Positions 23,520 to 35,463 of a stretch of 64,000 nucleotides of DNA are shown in pieces (position 1 is the first letter of the stretch; every line of letters begins with the position of its first letter). This DNA comes from Lytechinus pictus (taxonomy: Eukaryota; Echinodermata; Echinoidea; Temnopleuroida; Toxopneustidae), in contig NC_087247.1 of NCBI RefSeq assembly GCF_037042905.1, positions 79,970,920 through 80,034,919 on the forward strand. The letters run 5' to 3'. Under the pieces are notes generated by a model. That model searched no databases, had not been told where the DNA came from, and saw nothing but the letters and a program-made list of their open reading frames with translations. The translations under genes were made by a program, and so were the position numbers.

Positions 23520-23830
23520 GGCCCGTATTCTGAAGTCAGGTTTAACTTAGACCATGGTCTAACTCTGTGCTAAAATTATGGGAAGCCAAAAGTGTCAAAA
23601 ATGTTATTATGTTGTATGTTTCTTATGTTTATTGTGCTCTTTCCTGGTTCATCGATGGTGAAGACAATCATCTATTTATACTTCCTAGACAATTATGAAT
23701 GATTTGAGAGCCAAATGAGCTGAAATATGATATATCTACTGTTGGTGATTTATGTAACAATTGGCTATCCATACTTAAACCACAACTTTAAACCTGATTT
23801 TAAGTTAAACCCGACTTCAGAATACGGTCC
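23520..23830. mobile_element. 311-bp MITE, GGCCCGTATTCTGAAGTC ends
   Basis: The left end GGCCCGTATTCTGAAGTCAG is inverted at the right as CTTCAGAATACGGTCC, with about 30-bp arms extended by AGGTTTAACTTA / TAAGTTAAACC. No coding capacity. Confidence 0.82.
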
Positions 23831-24452
23831 ACTGTGTCTGATAAAGCTGTTGTGCATGAATTCATGTATGACTGGTGATCCTTTCTTTGGTGCCAAATTA
23901 GATTGTCAATCATTCCAACTTTCAAAATTATTATTAACAAGCATCTAAATGATAAATTCAATCAATATTTCTTTAAAACAAATTAGGATTAACAATCCAA
24001 TCATGCTGAAGCAGGGATATATTGGTTTACTTCAAGTAGCAAAAAAGAAAAGAGTCCGTAGTTGTCACTTTCATTGAACTCCAACTGAAAATCACAAGTT
24101 GCAAAGTTTTTATAGTGTAGAATATATGACACGAAGAATCTTTAAGGGACCATTTTATAAAGCTGTGTGTAAGTTGTACATATCTTTACATATGACTAGT
24201 GACCTGTTCTTACATGTTTGTGTTGCGCCTAAAATTGTGCATAACTTATTATCAGCCTTATCAAACACAAGGGTATGATAATTTTTTTTACTCAAAATGA
24301 TTAATTTTTCCCACTTTCTTGCACTCTCCTCTTCCCCTCTATCTCCCCCTCCCTCCCTCTTTCTCTCTCTCCTCCTCTCTATTACACACACACACACACC
24401 CTATACACATACACAAATAATTTCAAAACCAAAATGTGAATTTATATAATGC

Positions 24453-24458
24453 TTTATT
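24453..24458 (-). terminator. Poly(A) signal candidate of MRPS33
   Basis: AATAAA on the minus strand lies about 290 bases after the MRPS33 stop codon. Confidence 0.5.
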
Positions 24459-24743
24459 ATTAATCATAATTATTGTACAAAAAAGAACAATGACTCTCGG
24501 TCATTTAGAAGCAATACAATATCTTTCTTCACTGGTGTCATATCATGAAGAGCTCCCATCATCCTGCATCGCTCTGACTAACCAACCATACCAACGATGA
24601 AATCTGTTCATCATATTCAATGCACTTCTTAATAGTTCTTAGGTACACTGATTTATGTTACATAGCTCCCTTCTCTCTCTCTCGAAGAATTATCCATCCA
24701 TCTTTGGAGTTTATTCAGTCTTATCATCATTAGAAAAATTACA

Positions 24744-24849
24744 TCATTTCCTTTTCATAGCCCTCTTTCCTTCTCCTTTCTTTGGTGGAGCTTTTCCTTT
24801 CATTGCCTGAACCCGCTTCATTTCATCTCTGAAGTCTGCATGCTCATCT
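24744..24849 (-). CDS. MRPS33: MRPS33 coding exon 2 with stop
   Basis: The acceptor TTTTTTACAG is at 24850-24852 and the stop TGA at 24744-24746. It encodes the basic [12 protein letters not shown] tail. Confidence 0.95.
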
Positions 24850-27800
24850 CTGTAAAAAAAAAAAACATTCAAGATATGCAATGAAAAATGGCATTGACAG
24901 AATGTTCTGAATTAAACACACAAACAATACCATTATTGTATAAATTATAATTTAGCAATTTATATATTAAGCAATTGTTTTAGACTGAATATGTTCATCA
25001 CATGAAATGAAAATATCATTTAATAAAGTAAATTTGTTTAAATATACTTATATTGGTTTCTAACAGTTTTATGTAATACAAGCATTTTATATTAAAAAGA
25101 ATGTTCACTTTTCACTTTTAGACTTTGTACCTTCTTCCTTTTTTGTCATTCACTATTAATAATAATAATGACATTAATTTATATTTGTGTGAATGTACTT
25201 AAAAATTTGCGGAAGTGGTTTATTACACCATGTGTAAAGTCCTGGAATGATTGATATAAAAGTAGACAGAAATTGAAGTTACATGTAAATGGAAAGGCAA
25301 GAATGTGGAGGTTGGGATTTTTTCGTAATGAGTGACTGTCCGTTTTTCGACTCCTGAAGACGGGACAGTCAACCTGTCCGAAAAATTGAGTCTTCTCTCC
25401 TGCTCTACAACTTCATTTGCAGACTCAAGCCAGCCTTCTCTCATCTACTCAAGCCTCTCACCCTGCCTACTAATCAGCTTTCCACTCCTTCTGGTTTACA
25501 GTCCTTGTAAGGACTACACTCATACCAAAAAGAATACTCTACTACCAGACCTCCACTTTCTCGCCTTTCCATTTTACTTCTATAATCTATCCACTTTATC
25601 TCATTCCTTCCAGGACTGTACAGGGGGTAATGTAATCAACTTCTGCCATTGTTCATACCACCATGCAAACCTTTAAACAGCACTTAAATATGTCAGATTT
25701 CATTAAAGTGACATGTAATAACAATCATTATCACTTAGTGGGCCCTATCATTCATGAATTCTGTACTCTGATTGGTCAATTTGTCTTGAGATAATTCAGT
25801 ATTTACCCATTTTTTCTTGGTAAAAAGATCAAACAGGTAATATCAGCCTGCATCACATGTTTGATGTTTGGCTGTTGGTGTTTCAATGTTGTTTTTATTG
25901 TTGTGCGCATGTCCAGTGCTGATTTCAACCATGGCCATGCGTCTTGAACTCACCCCACAAAAAGGTGGTTTTGTTATGCTCCTTCAATTTTCTCCCAGTT
26001 AAACATACCATATCTCGATTGAAAGGACAGATATTATCATGAAATTGGTATCATTTCAACACTAAATATATACTTTTTCACGTCAGAAAAAATGAGCGCG
26101 ATAGTATTTGCGACGCCGCGATTGACAGAATGAAAAATGGCAAGGGTGGTTGAGGGGGGGGGGGGAGGTACACACAAAGTCTATGAGAAAGTCACGTTTC
26201 ATATTTCAAACATGAATAAGTTTGGTACATGTATACAGGGGGGGGGGGGCTGGATAATTAATTTTGGTCTCATTTTAAAGCATGAAGTGGGTAGTATAAT
26301 AATCCAACACTTTACACTTTGTTTCAGTTAATTTTGATTAGCAATAATTGATTGAAAAAAGAACTAAAATTCTACATAAGAAACACCCCAAAATCTTGCG
26401 TAAGAACAATTTATGACGTGATTTTTCAGGTGAATTGAGAGGTATTTTTAGCAAATTTGTTTCATTTAAAAGCTGAGTATAAGCTGTATTAGGGGTGATA
26501 GTATAATCTTATATGCATAACAATTTGAGTCATTTTGCTGGATAAAACAAGGGGTGTTGAGGGGTGGTGTAAGCAGTACACATTACATGCAACTCTATGG
26601 GATTGTTGTATTAGTACCTATTAAACATGCATAACTTTGGTTTCCAGGGGCTGGACCTATCATTTTGATCTCATTTTACAGCTAAATATAAAAGGTATAA
26701 AAATACACCTTTGTAAAATCATTAATTGATTATGATTTATTAGAAATTTTAGGTAAAACTGTATAAAAATGATTTTAGATATTTGAAATTTACATGAACT
26801 TGCATATCAAAATTACCTCAATGAAATTATTGAACCCCTTTAAGTTACTGTATATCATTTCAAAGGGAATTTCTTTCAGAGCAATACAAATATGATCACT
26901 AATTAATGGTATGGGCAAAGAGAAAACAAATATGGAGGTCTGAAATGAAGTATATCGGGGACCCTAAAAATTCCAATATTTTCATTCATAAAATGTGAAC
27001 AATTCACCCTGCCTCATTTTTAATGCCATTTTTTAAGATCCTCGTAAAATTTCCTTTCAGAAAAAGTATACTTTTGAATGGATAGGATGAATACACCAGT
27101 AAGTGTGCTATCATTAGATTTGACATAACACAAATGGGGCGAGTTCAAGACACATGGCCCCATGTTATATGAGGCCCTTTTACGTGCATATTCAAGCATC
27201 GCGCTGCACACTCCCACTGGGCAATTTGTTACCGATTACCAATTTTACCGGTTATTACCGGTAATATCACCCGGAAATTTGAGTAACACCAAATATTACC
27301 GTTATTACCATGTTATTACCGAAATTATAATTCCTGTTGATACCTGTTACTGTTATCACCCTGATGAAACCTACATTTACCTAGTTACAACAGGGTGATG
27401 AGGGGTAATAAGGGTAATGTTGAATGACTTTGATTGGTTATAACATTGCAAACTTTAGTAATAAGAGCAATCTTACAGCAATCCCAGCGAAATTTTCAAA
27501 GTCCAAAAAATTACTGTTATCACCCTGATGAAACCAACATTTTACCCAGTTACAAACAGGTTGATAAGGGGTAATGGGTAATGTTAAAACGCTTCCATTC
27601 CCAGACAGCAAAGTATCTGGATCACATACGGTTCTTATCTGGGATATCTGGGTCCCATATGGGCCCACATGGAACCCAGATGAAAACATATACTTGAACC
27701 CACATGGTGCCCAGATAGGACTCAGATGGAAACGAGACCTCCAACCCATGCGGAACCCATTAATATTGGGTAAATGGAGTAATATCAGATGGTAATATCA

Positions 27801-28975
27801 GGAAAATGCTGGGAATATTAGTTACTCATGAATATTCATTACTACAATAAATGGCCAAAATTTTAGCTAATATAGCTGTAATAATTAATGTGTTTATGTT
27901 TATGCAATTATTCCACCCAGAAAATTTTCAGAAAAATGTGTAGTTTATATATCATATTAGTCATAATCATGAAATTAATTTTAGAAAAATGTTTTAGGGT
28001 TGAATAATTGTTAACCATAATTTGTCAAGTGTTGTAAACTCGCTCAATATATAGAAGTAAATGACAGGGTTTGGTGGATAGGTGTAGGATAGGATTAGGA
28101 TTAGGATGTAGGATTTTAGGATAGGATAAGATGATATGGCTTAGAGTATGGAGTTGTAAAAATGTGCTTCAATGACCCTAATGACACTAATTGTTTTTTT
28201 AATGAGCCGACATTAATTGGGTAATATTGGGTAAACAGAGTAATATGAGGTGGTGATATCATTAAAATGCTGGAAATAGTAGTTACATCATACTGAGAAA
28301 TATTGGGTAAATGGAGTAATATCAGGTCCCGGTAATAAGAGGGAAGGATTGGTCTACTATTTCCCTGTTATTACCCACTGTTGTTACCGTAGTAATATCC
28401 ATGTTATTACCTGTTACAACCCGGGTAATGTCAGGTAAAATGCCCAGTGGGCTACTATTTTAATGGTAGAATGCACACTCTTTTTACCTTGTGATACCTT
28501 TCTACTAACAAAGTGCAGGGTTTTACAATTTTAATTCATTGTCTTGATATCCTCATATTCTACAATAACAATCCACTAATACGCAGATGAAACTGTTACA
28601 TTCTGCTTGGTCTCATGTAATACAGGAAATATCTATGCTATGGTTCCATATTCCATTTGGCCTCCTGCCTCATGAAATATAGAACGAGAACGTAGATATT
28701 TCCCGTATTACGTGAACAAGCAGGATGTACATGTACACTAACTAATAATGTATTATGGCATATTACCTGTATAGTCCAATATATCTGAGGTAGTTCATCA
28801 ACTTAAACGCCTCCATATGTGGTGGATAGTAATCGACAATATTTTTCCTCATTTCTCTTGGTTGTTCTCTCATCATTTGTACTACCTTCATTGACTGAGA
28901 TGATGTTGGTTTGTAGACATCACCAAAGATACGTGCACTCAGGCGTGCCATACGCCTGGCATAATTTGAAGACAT
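24744..28975 (-). CDS. MRPS33: MRPS33, mitochondrial ribosomal protein mS33 (complete CDS)
   Basis: This encodes a small basic protein of the mitochondrial small ribosomal subunit. There are two coding exons, 28767-28975 and 24744-24849, joined through a split Arg codon (AG|A) over a 3.9-kb intron, giving 104 residues (human 106). The N-terminal exon has [20 protein letters not shown], then KSMKVV-like [13 protein letters not shown] and LRYIGLYR. The second exon is lysine/arginine-rich, starting [12 protein letters not shown] and ending [14 protein letters not shown], almost identical to the vertebrate tail. The start is the Met matching vertebrate MSS. An acceptor (TTTTGTTTCAG, exon start 29001) lies 26 bases upstream of the ATG, so there is at least one noncoding 5' exon farther right, not identified. 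It is convergent with MRPS25. Confidence 0.96.
25236..25620. repeat. Foldback repeat in MRPS33 intron
   Basis: AGTCCTGGAA...AATGGAAAGGC..GTGGAGG on the left is inverted at the right as CCTCCAC..GCCTTTCCATT...TTCCAGGACT, with arms of ~85 bp. The centre has ACTGTCCGT / ACGGGACAGT. It contains a 114-codon open frame that I take as chance. Confidence 0.6.
25740..27212. other. Intron sequence with two poly-G runs
   Basis: Homopolymer G runs lie at about 26153-26166 and 26238-26250. Nothing coding is recognised. Confidence 0.4.
27213..28451. mobile_element. 1.24-kb element, CCCACTGGGCA ends, ATTACC-rich body
   Basis: The left end CCCACTGGGCAATTTGTTACC is inverted at the right as GGTAAAATGCCCAGTGGG. 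The body is saturated with ATTACC/GGTAAT words. A ~75-bp unit beginning TACTGTTATCACCCTGATGA is repeated at about 27348 and 27511. A GGATTAGGAT-type tract is at 28078-28130. No ORF. It lies in the MRPS33 intron. Confidence 0.78.
28767..28975 (-). CDS. MRPS33: MRPS33 coding exon 1
   Basis: ATG at 28975; donor TACAG|GTAATA. The exon continues upstream as 5' UTR to 29001, where an acceptor is found. Confidence 0.95.
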
Positions 28976-30248
28976 CTCTGCCTATTGCAGTTCCAACAAT
29001 GCTGAAACAAAACAAAAAATTATATAAGAAGTGAATTGTGTATCAACTATATATTAAGCTGAACAACAGTGGAATTAATATTTGAAAAGTCAGCATTAAT
29101 ATTGTATAGTGTTTTATCGAATTGTCTCTTTACTTTGGGGGCAGCTTTCATGACAAGCATGGTCAGAAAAAAATAATAAAGAGATTTAGAAATTAAAAAA
29201 GGCAAATATATTTAAAAGAGAAATACTGATAGGCACATTAAAATTTGATGTGGTTTATAAATCAAGACAAAATACTGAAAATATTTATATGATATTGACT
29301 GGTCTTGAGGGGAACATCAAAATATGTCGCCCACAATAGAATCCAGTCAGTCCGCAAGCCCCTGTGTTAATGAGCAAATGAGCAAGATTTATCCAAGTCC
29401 TCTCGTGGCTGAATTCATGTCCCTGCAAAATCTCGTGAATTGTGAGACTTTCTTTCTCAAAGAATTTAACCACTTTCTCCTTGAGTAATATTGATTATTT
29501 TTGTACCATGGGCAAGAGTAAATGTTACCCTTTTATATTGGTCATTTCTTTTGAATGAAATATTTTGATAAATAAGTGAATTTTTTACCTGAAAAGATGC
29601 ATCAAACAGAATTTTCTTCCTCTGTTTTCACTTGCAAATTGTGCAACATTATGTGTTTTAGGCACCAACATTATTTATATCATCAGAAAGCTCAAACTCT
29701 ATACAGTCAGTCCGCAGCCCGTCCGAAAGTGCTCTATTTTATTCAGCAGTATGCATAGCCGTCCGTGGTTATGCATACGTAATGAGCTGTGAAGACGAAC
29801 TTTCCGATCGGTGTTTTTTGCTCTTAGAATCGTTTATTCCTCACATAATTGGTCTTATTTTATAGGTAAAACTATGAAATTTCTGATCAGCTAAATAAAA
29901 TGCACATTTAATGTATTTTGAAGACCGATATTTAGCTTAGAAATGATTTTTTTTCAAGAAATATATGTGAATAAACAGAGCGCATTTTTGCATCGAAATC
30001 ACACTTGCGTCAAATTGATATTATAATCAATATAAAGCGTAGACATTCTTCTTTACGACTGAAAAAGAATTATGAAATTTCATGATGTAGCAAAGTAAGG
30101 AACCACAAAAAACCACGGCAATGTCCATCGCGAAATGATTGGAATTGTAGTAGAATTGCCGACGCGTTGTGATTGGTCAACAGCGGCGCACAGACTTACA
30201 ACATTATATATAGCTTAAACAAGTGGAATGCCTCTGGCCGTCTCACCT

Positions 30249-31169
30249 GCATCACGCGATTCAATATAGCAGCAGTGCTGATTTTGAAAACTACTATAAC
30301 TCGCACAAGATGTTCAGTGATACTTGTTTACTCTTATTTCCACGTTTTATGAACTAGACCAATACACTTATAGAGATATGATGGCAATTCAACAAATACC
30401 CCCAACGTGGCCAAAGTTCTTTGACCTTACATGACCTTTGACCTTGATCATGTGACCTGAAACTCGCACAGGATGTTCAGTGATACTTGATTACTATTAT
30501 GTCCAAGTTTTATGAACTAGACCAACACACTTTCAAATTTATGGCTGTAATTCAACAAATACCCCAATTTGGCCAAAGTTCATTGACCCTAAATGACATT
30601 TGACCTTGATCATGTGACCTGAAACTTGCACAGGATGTTCAGTAATACTTGATTACTATTATGTCCAAGTTTCATGAATCAGATCCATAAACTATCAAAG
30701 TTATGATGGTAATTCAACAGATACCCCCAATTCGGCCAAAGTTCATTGACCCTAAATGACCTTTGACCTTGGTCATGTGACGTGAAACTCATGCAGGATG
30801 TTCAGTGATACTTGATTAACCTTATGTATAAGTTTCATGAACTAGGTCCATATATTTTCTAAGTTATGATGACATTTCAAAAACTTAACCTTAGGTCAAG
30901 ATTTTGATGTTGATTCCCCCAACATGGTCTAAGTTCATTGACCCTAAATGACCTTTGACCTTGGTCATGTGACATGAAACTCAGGCAGGATGTTCAGTAA
31001 TACTTGATTAACCTTATGGCCAAGTTTCATGAACTAGGTCCATATACTTTCTAAGTTATGCTGTCATTTCAAAAACTTAACCTCAGGTTAAGATTTGGTG
31101 TTGACGCCGCCGCCGCCGTCGCCGTCGGAAAAGCGGCGCCTATAGTCTCACTCTGCTATGCAGGTGAGA
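30249..31169 (-). mobile_element. Second tandem-repeat element, DR1-bearing, inverted
   Basis: Relative of 17345-18456 on the other strand. The ends GTCTCACCTGCAT / ATGCAGGTGAGAC form a short TIR (plus-strand ends near 30240 and 31169). The central repeats of ~150 bp each have ATGTTCAGT.ATACTTG. The GC-rich GCCGCCGCCGTCGCCGTCGG segment is next to the right end. Perfect TGACCTTTGACCT occurs at 30432-30444, 30757-30769 and 30949-30961. No ORF. Confidence 0.82.
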
Positions 31170-31189
31170 CAAAAACCCGGAAGTAGTAC

Positions 31190-31310
31190 GGAAGAGATCG
31201 ATGGCGAATTGCGTGAGCGCTATGTTTTGACGTGTGCAAGGACCCTGGTTCGAACCCGCCAAACTGTGTTCTTTTTTTTTTTTTTTTTTTTTTGGGTGGG
31301 GGGGGGGGGG
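31190..31310 (+). mobile_element. tRNA-derived SINE relic with poly-T/poly-G tail
   Basis: GGTTCGAACCC (B box) is at 31247-31257, with an A-box-like TGGCGAATTGCGTGAGCG upstream at ~31203. A T20-plus run and a G run follow to ~31312. It does not fold into an intact tRNA. Confidence 0.5.
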
Positions 31311-31538
31311 GTTGATGGGGATATGTTTATGCTTTTTCTTTAAATCATATTCCTTCATCGTTCCTACCCAGCTTTATCCTCTTTTTACTTTCATATGAAG
31401 TTCTATTTAGGCCTGTATTTATTAAATCATGGAGCTATTAATAGCTCTATGATTAATTCTTACTTCTTCTTAATAACTGCTTTTGATTTTCAAGTTCTTG
31501 ATTACATTTATTTGGGCAGGGGTGGGAAGGGAAGTGAG

Positions 31539-32082
31539 TTAAAGGTCAAGTGCACATCAACAAAAAAGTATTTGAATAAATACAGAAATTTCCCTGTTTT
31601 TAAAACAAAACAGTTATATACACAAAACAATGGTATGCAAATAGAGTTGATTATGTCACTCACATCAAATTACTTTTTAAATTTTTGTTGCATTTTTATT
31701 ATATAAATTTTAGCAAATTTGATTTAAAAAATCTTTCTCGAATCACAATAGGTTACATTTATGGAAACTACGAATGTTAATGGAGGAATTAAAATCCCTC
31801 TCAAAATATGTTAATGAAAATTAAAATAAAATATACATGTCATGTACATGTATTAAACAAAAAAATACACAAGAAATTAGAGTGCGTGTGACATAATCGG
31901 TTCTGTAATTTGCACATTGACCAAGATGAGCATATAATTGTTTTATAAAATTAGGCAAATTTCTCAATGTCAAAATAGTAATTTTTTGAATTTTGAATCA
32001 TAGTTTTTATGAAATTCTCTGCAATACTTTATTTTTCTTTAAATTCAAATTAATTTTTTGGTGGGGTGGACTTCTCCTTTAC
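31539..32082. mobile_element. Diverged TTAA MITE (AAGTCCACCCC family)
   Basis: TTAA then AGGTCAAGTGCACATCAAC at the left; GGTGGGGTGGACTTCTCCT then TTAC at the right. It is related to 43536-44146 and 52160-52758 but more diverged. Confidence 0.7.
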
Positions 32083-33340
32083 TCTTTGCTTGGAATAGGG
32101 AATGCGCATTAATATTTATCCACGAACAAAATTGTCTAAACATATGCAAATCAGTAATTGGACACATGCTCACTTTCCTTTCATCCAGGCCACTCCCTCA
32201 CATCCACCAGGTTTACAGTCTTATAACAAAAATTATGAATTAATTATAATACCATCACACCATAGCTCCATGATCACACAACATTCATACAGTGCTTCAC
32301 AACAAATATTTCACTTCTGTTCATATATGCAATAATTACTGTGGAAAACAAAAACAAGGCGTAACCACATTCAAATACCGTTTAAAAGGACAAATATATT
32401 ATACCTTTCTATAAAAAAAATTGTGAACATACATGGCACTTAACCTTCAGCACATTAGATAACATATAACAGAGTTGCTTGAGAACAAAGTATAATTATG
32501 GGGTATTGCAAGAAACTTATGTTCAATTGCAAATCAACTACATGTTTGTGTTTAATCAAAGGACTTACCCTTAATTTTGGAATGTGTGATTGAGTAGAAA
32601 GTTTCTTGCAATGCATTAAAAATGTTCTTTGGTTTTGAATTGTGAATTTTTATTTTTGTCAAGCTGTATTCCTGTCCAAGTCAGTATTCTTAGTCCTCCC
32701 CAAAACTGTGCTCTTATTTTTTTGTTTCCAATATCGATAAAGATCAATTTTCTGTTGAATCACTATCAGTCCAAAATTTGCAAACGAAAAAAGGGCTTTG
32801 TCCAAATCATGGTCTGACCATTATAGTACATGATGGAATCTCCCAGAATGAAGTAGCAAGCAGAGACCAGAGTCAGCAAGTATGCAGATCTGTGTGTAGA
32901 AGAGACAAAAAAGAGAGAAATAGTCTGAATTATTCAAAGTATGAATTATGTTACATGTAAGTCAATTAAGAGACTAACTAAGTACTGTCTGTGACAGCCA
33001 CAATTTTTTTATTTGAACAAAATGGTTTATAAATACTACTGAGTACGGTAGTACCAGACTTTTTACTTTGACTTTAAACTGTTTATAGTCTCTAGAGTAG
33101 ACTGTCTGAGCTAATCATCATTTAATTCTTAACCGCAGCCTGGGGCAAAAATCATCATGGGGCTCAACTTTGACTAATTAAGAAAAAAGGTTAACAATTT
33201 TCAACATAAATCAAGAAATATCTCAATCTATAAAAACTTGATGGAATTCGGAAACCTGATTATCATTTAAATAAAACTTTAGAAGGGATCTACTTATTAA
33301 GCTTCGTTTATATCAAGTTTTAATTTAAAAAAAAACAAGT
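32083..33340. other. AT-rich, no gene seen
   Basis: Only short open frames without family resemblance are present. Confidence 0.4.
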
Positions 33341-33399
33341 CCACCGTCCACAGTCACAAATATAATGCGAGCCATCTGCCATCATTACAGAAGTTTCAA

Positions 33400-33530
33400 C
33401 GTATGGGACCAGAGGCGAAATTCTACCAACCCGTGACGAACGTAATTTTGGCATTGTTTCGCGCCATCGTGGAGTGAACGAGAAGGTTACTTCCGGGTAA
33501 AACGTAAATTTCTTGATTTTTAGGGTATCA
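33400..33530. promoter_or_regulatory. CpG patch with ETS-type site inside the inner element
   Basis: ACTTCCGGGT (inverse ACCCGGAAGT) at ~33490 and CGCCATCG at ~33462 resemble ETS and YY1 sites. It lies upstream of MRPS33 on the minus strand and could be a promoter, but no donor-bearing first exon can be shown. Confidence 0.25.
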
Positions 33531-34026
33531 TTTTCTCTAAAATAAAAATATAAGGTGAGTTTGCGTCAAGTTGGTTCTGACATATTTTGAACAGTGACTT
33601 TTCTTCTTTCTAAAAAACCCCGATCGAAACAATTTGGTTATGTAGCAAAGTCAGGAACCAAAAGTGAAATTCCGACTACAAAATCGCAGTTAAAATATTA
33701 CTGAAATAAGCATCAATTAAAGAGGTAAAAATGGTAGGTTGAAAATGTCGAAATATGGAAAATTATATACCGAAATGTAGATGAAGGTCTTGAGAATAAC
33801 TTACCACAATTCGTTTCGATGTAAACTGAAGTTAGCGACCAGTACAGAGCTATAACTTCAGCCCCTCCAATTCAGTGGGAAAATCAAGCCAAATTGATCG
33901 CACGTTTTCCTTCGGAGACCGCTAGAGGGCCGCTGAATAAATCTCCGTGAATATGCTCATTATCGCGCGAGCTGCGGTCTGACTGTATACTTTCTTACAA
34001 TGTCACTCTTGATATGTGGCATCTTT

Positions 34027-34319
34027 AAGATGGGTCAGCAGCCAGTTATTTCCATCAAGATGCAAGACGAGATTTCTGAAATTTCTGAGTAACATAAAAT
34101 CCAGAGTTCTGATTGGCTGAATACTGTTTTCAAAACAAACAGGAGCGGGTAATTTGAAGAGATTACCACATGGTGAGTGTGACCTTGCAGAGGCCCAGTG
34201 TGGGGAACATTGGAATTTGCGTGGGTGTGTGGTCTATGACCAATCAGAGTGCAGTATTCTTGTTTTTGAGCTGCAAAATGTACTTGGCCTATGAAAAGCT
34301 GGCTGCTGACCCATCTAAA
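34027..34319. mobile_element. ~295-bp MITE, AGATGGGTCAGCAGCCAG ends
   Basis: AGATGGGTCAGCAGCCAG on the left is perfectly inverted as CTGGCTGCTGACCCATCT on the right. The interior is partly palindromic (CTGATTGGCTGAATACTG / CAGTATTC). No ORF. It is nested in the outer CAGTCAG element. Confidence 0.82.
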
Positions 34320-35129
34320 ATACATCTTCTTATAAAAATTATATCATATTAAAGCTTAGATCTTCAGCTTTATCATGATTTAAAAATCATTTGTGCCTAA
34401 ACAGAAATTAAGTGTGAAAACAACAACTTTTGTTGCATGAAAAAAAATATTTTGTTTCATGTTTTAGATCAAAAGTTTTTCCTATATTACAACATTCTTT
34501 TAAAAATCCAAACACATGACCTAAAAGAATGATTCTTCTTCTTTACAAAGATACCAAAAACATGAAATTTGGTCAATATTTAGAGCAGCAATGGCCGAAT
34601 AAAAAGAGGTGTTTTGGTTCGCACCAAGCTCATTAACTATGCAAAAACCCTCTTGTCATGAATATCACTTGGATAAAAGAAGCTACTTTTTCAGGGCTTG
34701 CGGACTGACTGAATCATATTGGCCTGAGTCTTTAGACTAGGGCAATACGGTTCTGTGGTTCTTTTAAGTTCAAGAGCCAGTCAATATTATTATCATTACC
34801 CAAGACTGTACTATGTGCGAGACAATGTGTGTATAATTCAAGCTATTATTTCGGAACAATTTATATGTATGTTTGCTTATCACTACTCAGGTTGATTCAA
34901 GTTATTTACAAAGTAAGCAAAGTAACCCTTAATAAGCAATTGGGACATTGTTACCTTGCAGTCGCACATATCACATGGTGCGCATATACACTTAACGCAT
35001 AGACATCTTGTGCTTGGGTTTGTGCATGCACTGGCCATGCAGCGCATTATCTACATTGATGATCCTTAGCATTTATGTTGCGCAATTTATCTGTTAAAAA
35101 CATTGAAAGGCGCAGGCTCATCCAATAAG

Positions 35130-35463
35130 TTAATCACTATACATCTGCCAAAATAGTGAGTTTTGAGAGACGGTTTAAAGAGTTCTATGCTGTCAATTTC
35201 ACGAAGTGAAGAAAGAGGGAGCTCCAAAGGCGTGGAGCAGTAGAAGAAAAGGCACGGTCTCCAAATCCCCTTAGGCGTGTGATGGGTACATGAAGAGTGA
35301 TACCAGCACCAGATGAGCGCAAGCCAGGACGTACACGGTGCTGTTCTATAAGGGAAGTCATGTATCCTGGAGCTACACCATGCACAGCCTTGAAAGTAAG
35401 AAAGAGGATTTTGAATTCGATCCTGTACTTAATTGGTAGCCAATGCATCTCTGTGAGAATAGA
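35130..35463 (-). pseudogene. LINE reverse-transcriptase C-terminal relic, frameshifted
   Basis: The minus strand encodes HWLPIKYRIEFKILFLTF, then VHGVAPGYM, LRSSGAG and FGDRAFSSTAPRLWSSL, the conserved C-terminal block of CR1/L2-type non-LTR retrotransposon ORF2. After LWSSLF the frame shifts near 35205; the other frame continues with EIDSIELFKPSLKTHYF, which is the usual end of this domain. It is 5'-truncated at about 35463, typical of LINE insertion, with a GCGCCTTTCAATG-like 3' segment near 35100. Confidence 0.85.

Larger units (their letters stand above)
29704..33985. mobile_element. Inner CAGTCAG element nested in the outer one, TATA TSD
   Basis: The left end CAGTCAGTCCGCAGC is inverted at the right as GCTGCGGTCTGACTG (one mismatch), and TATA flanks both sides (29700-29703, 33986-33989). 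The ends match the outer element, so the same family inserted into itself. Near both ends a GTAGCAAAGT.AGGAACCA word occurs in the same orientation (~30086 and ~33642). It contains the tandem-repeat element, a SINE relic and a TTAA MITE, all nested. Confidence 0.65.
29344..34711. mobile_element. Outer CAGTCAG element, perfect 18-bp TIR, AATC TSD
   Basis: CAGTCAGTCCGCAAGCCC at 29344-29361 is perfectly inverted at 34694-34711 as GGGCTTGCGGACTGACTG. Both sides abut AATC (29340-29343 and 34712-34715), a 4-bp target duplication. Its right end matches the terminus at 1072-1302. Most of its length is a nested insertion (29704-33985). No transposase frame. The 4-bp duplication limits the possible superfamilies (Sola1 and Chapaev types are candidates; inference). 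Confidence 0.72.

Noticed and set aside
25332-25676. 114-codon open frame
   Set aside because: It lies across a foldback repeat in the MRPS33 intron and has no recognisable motif.
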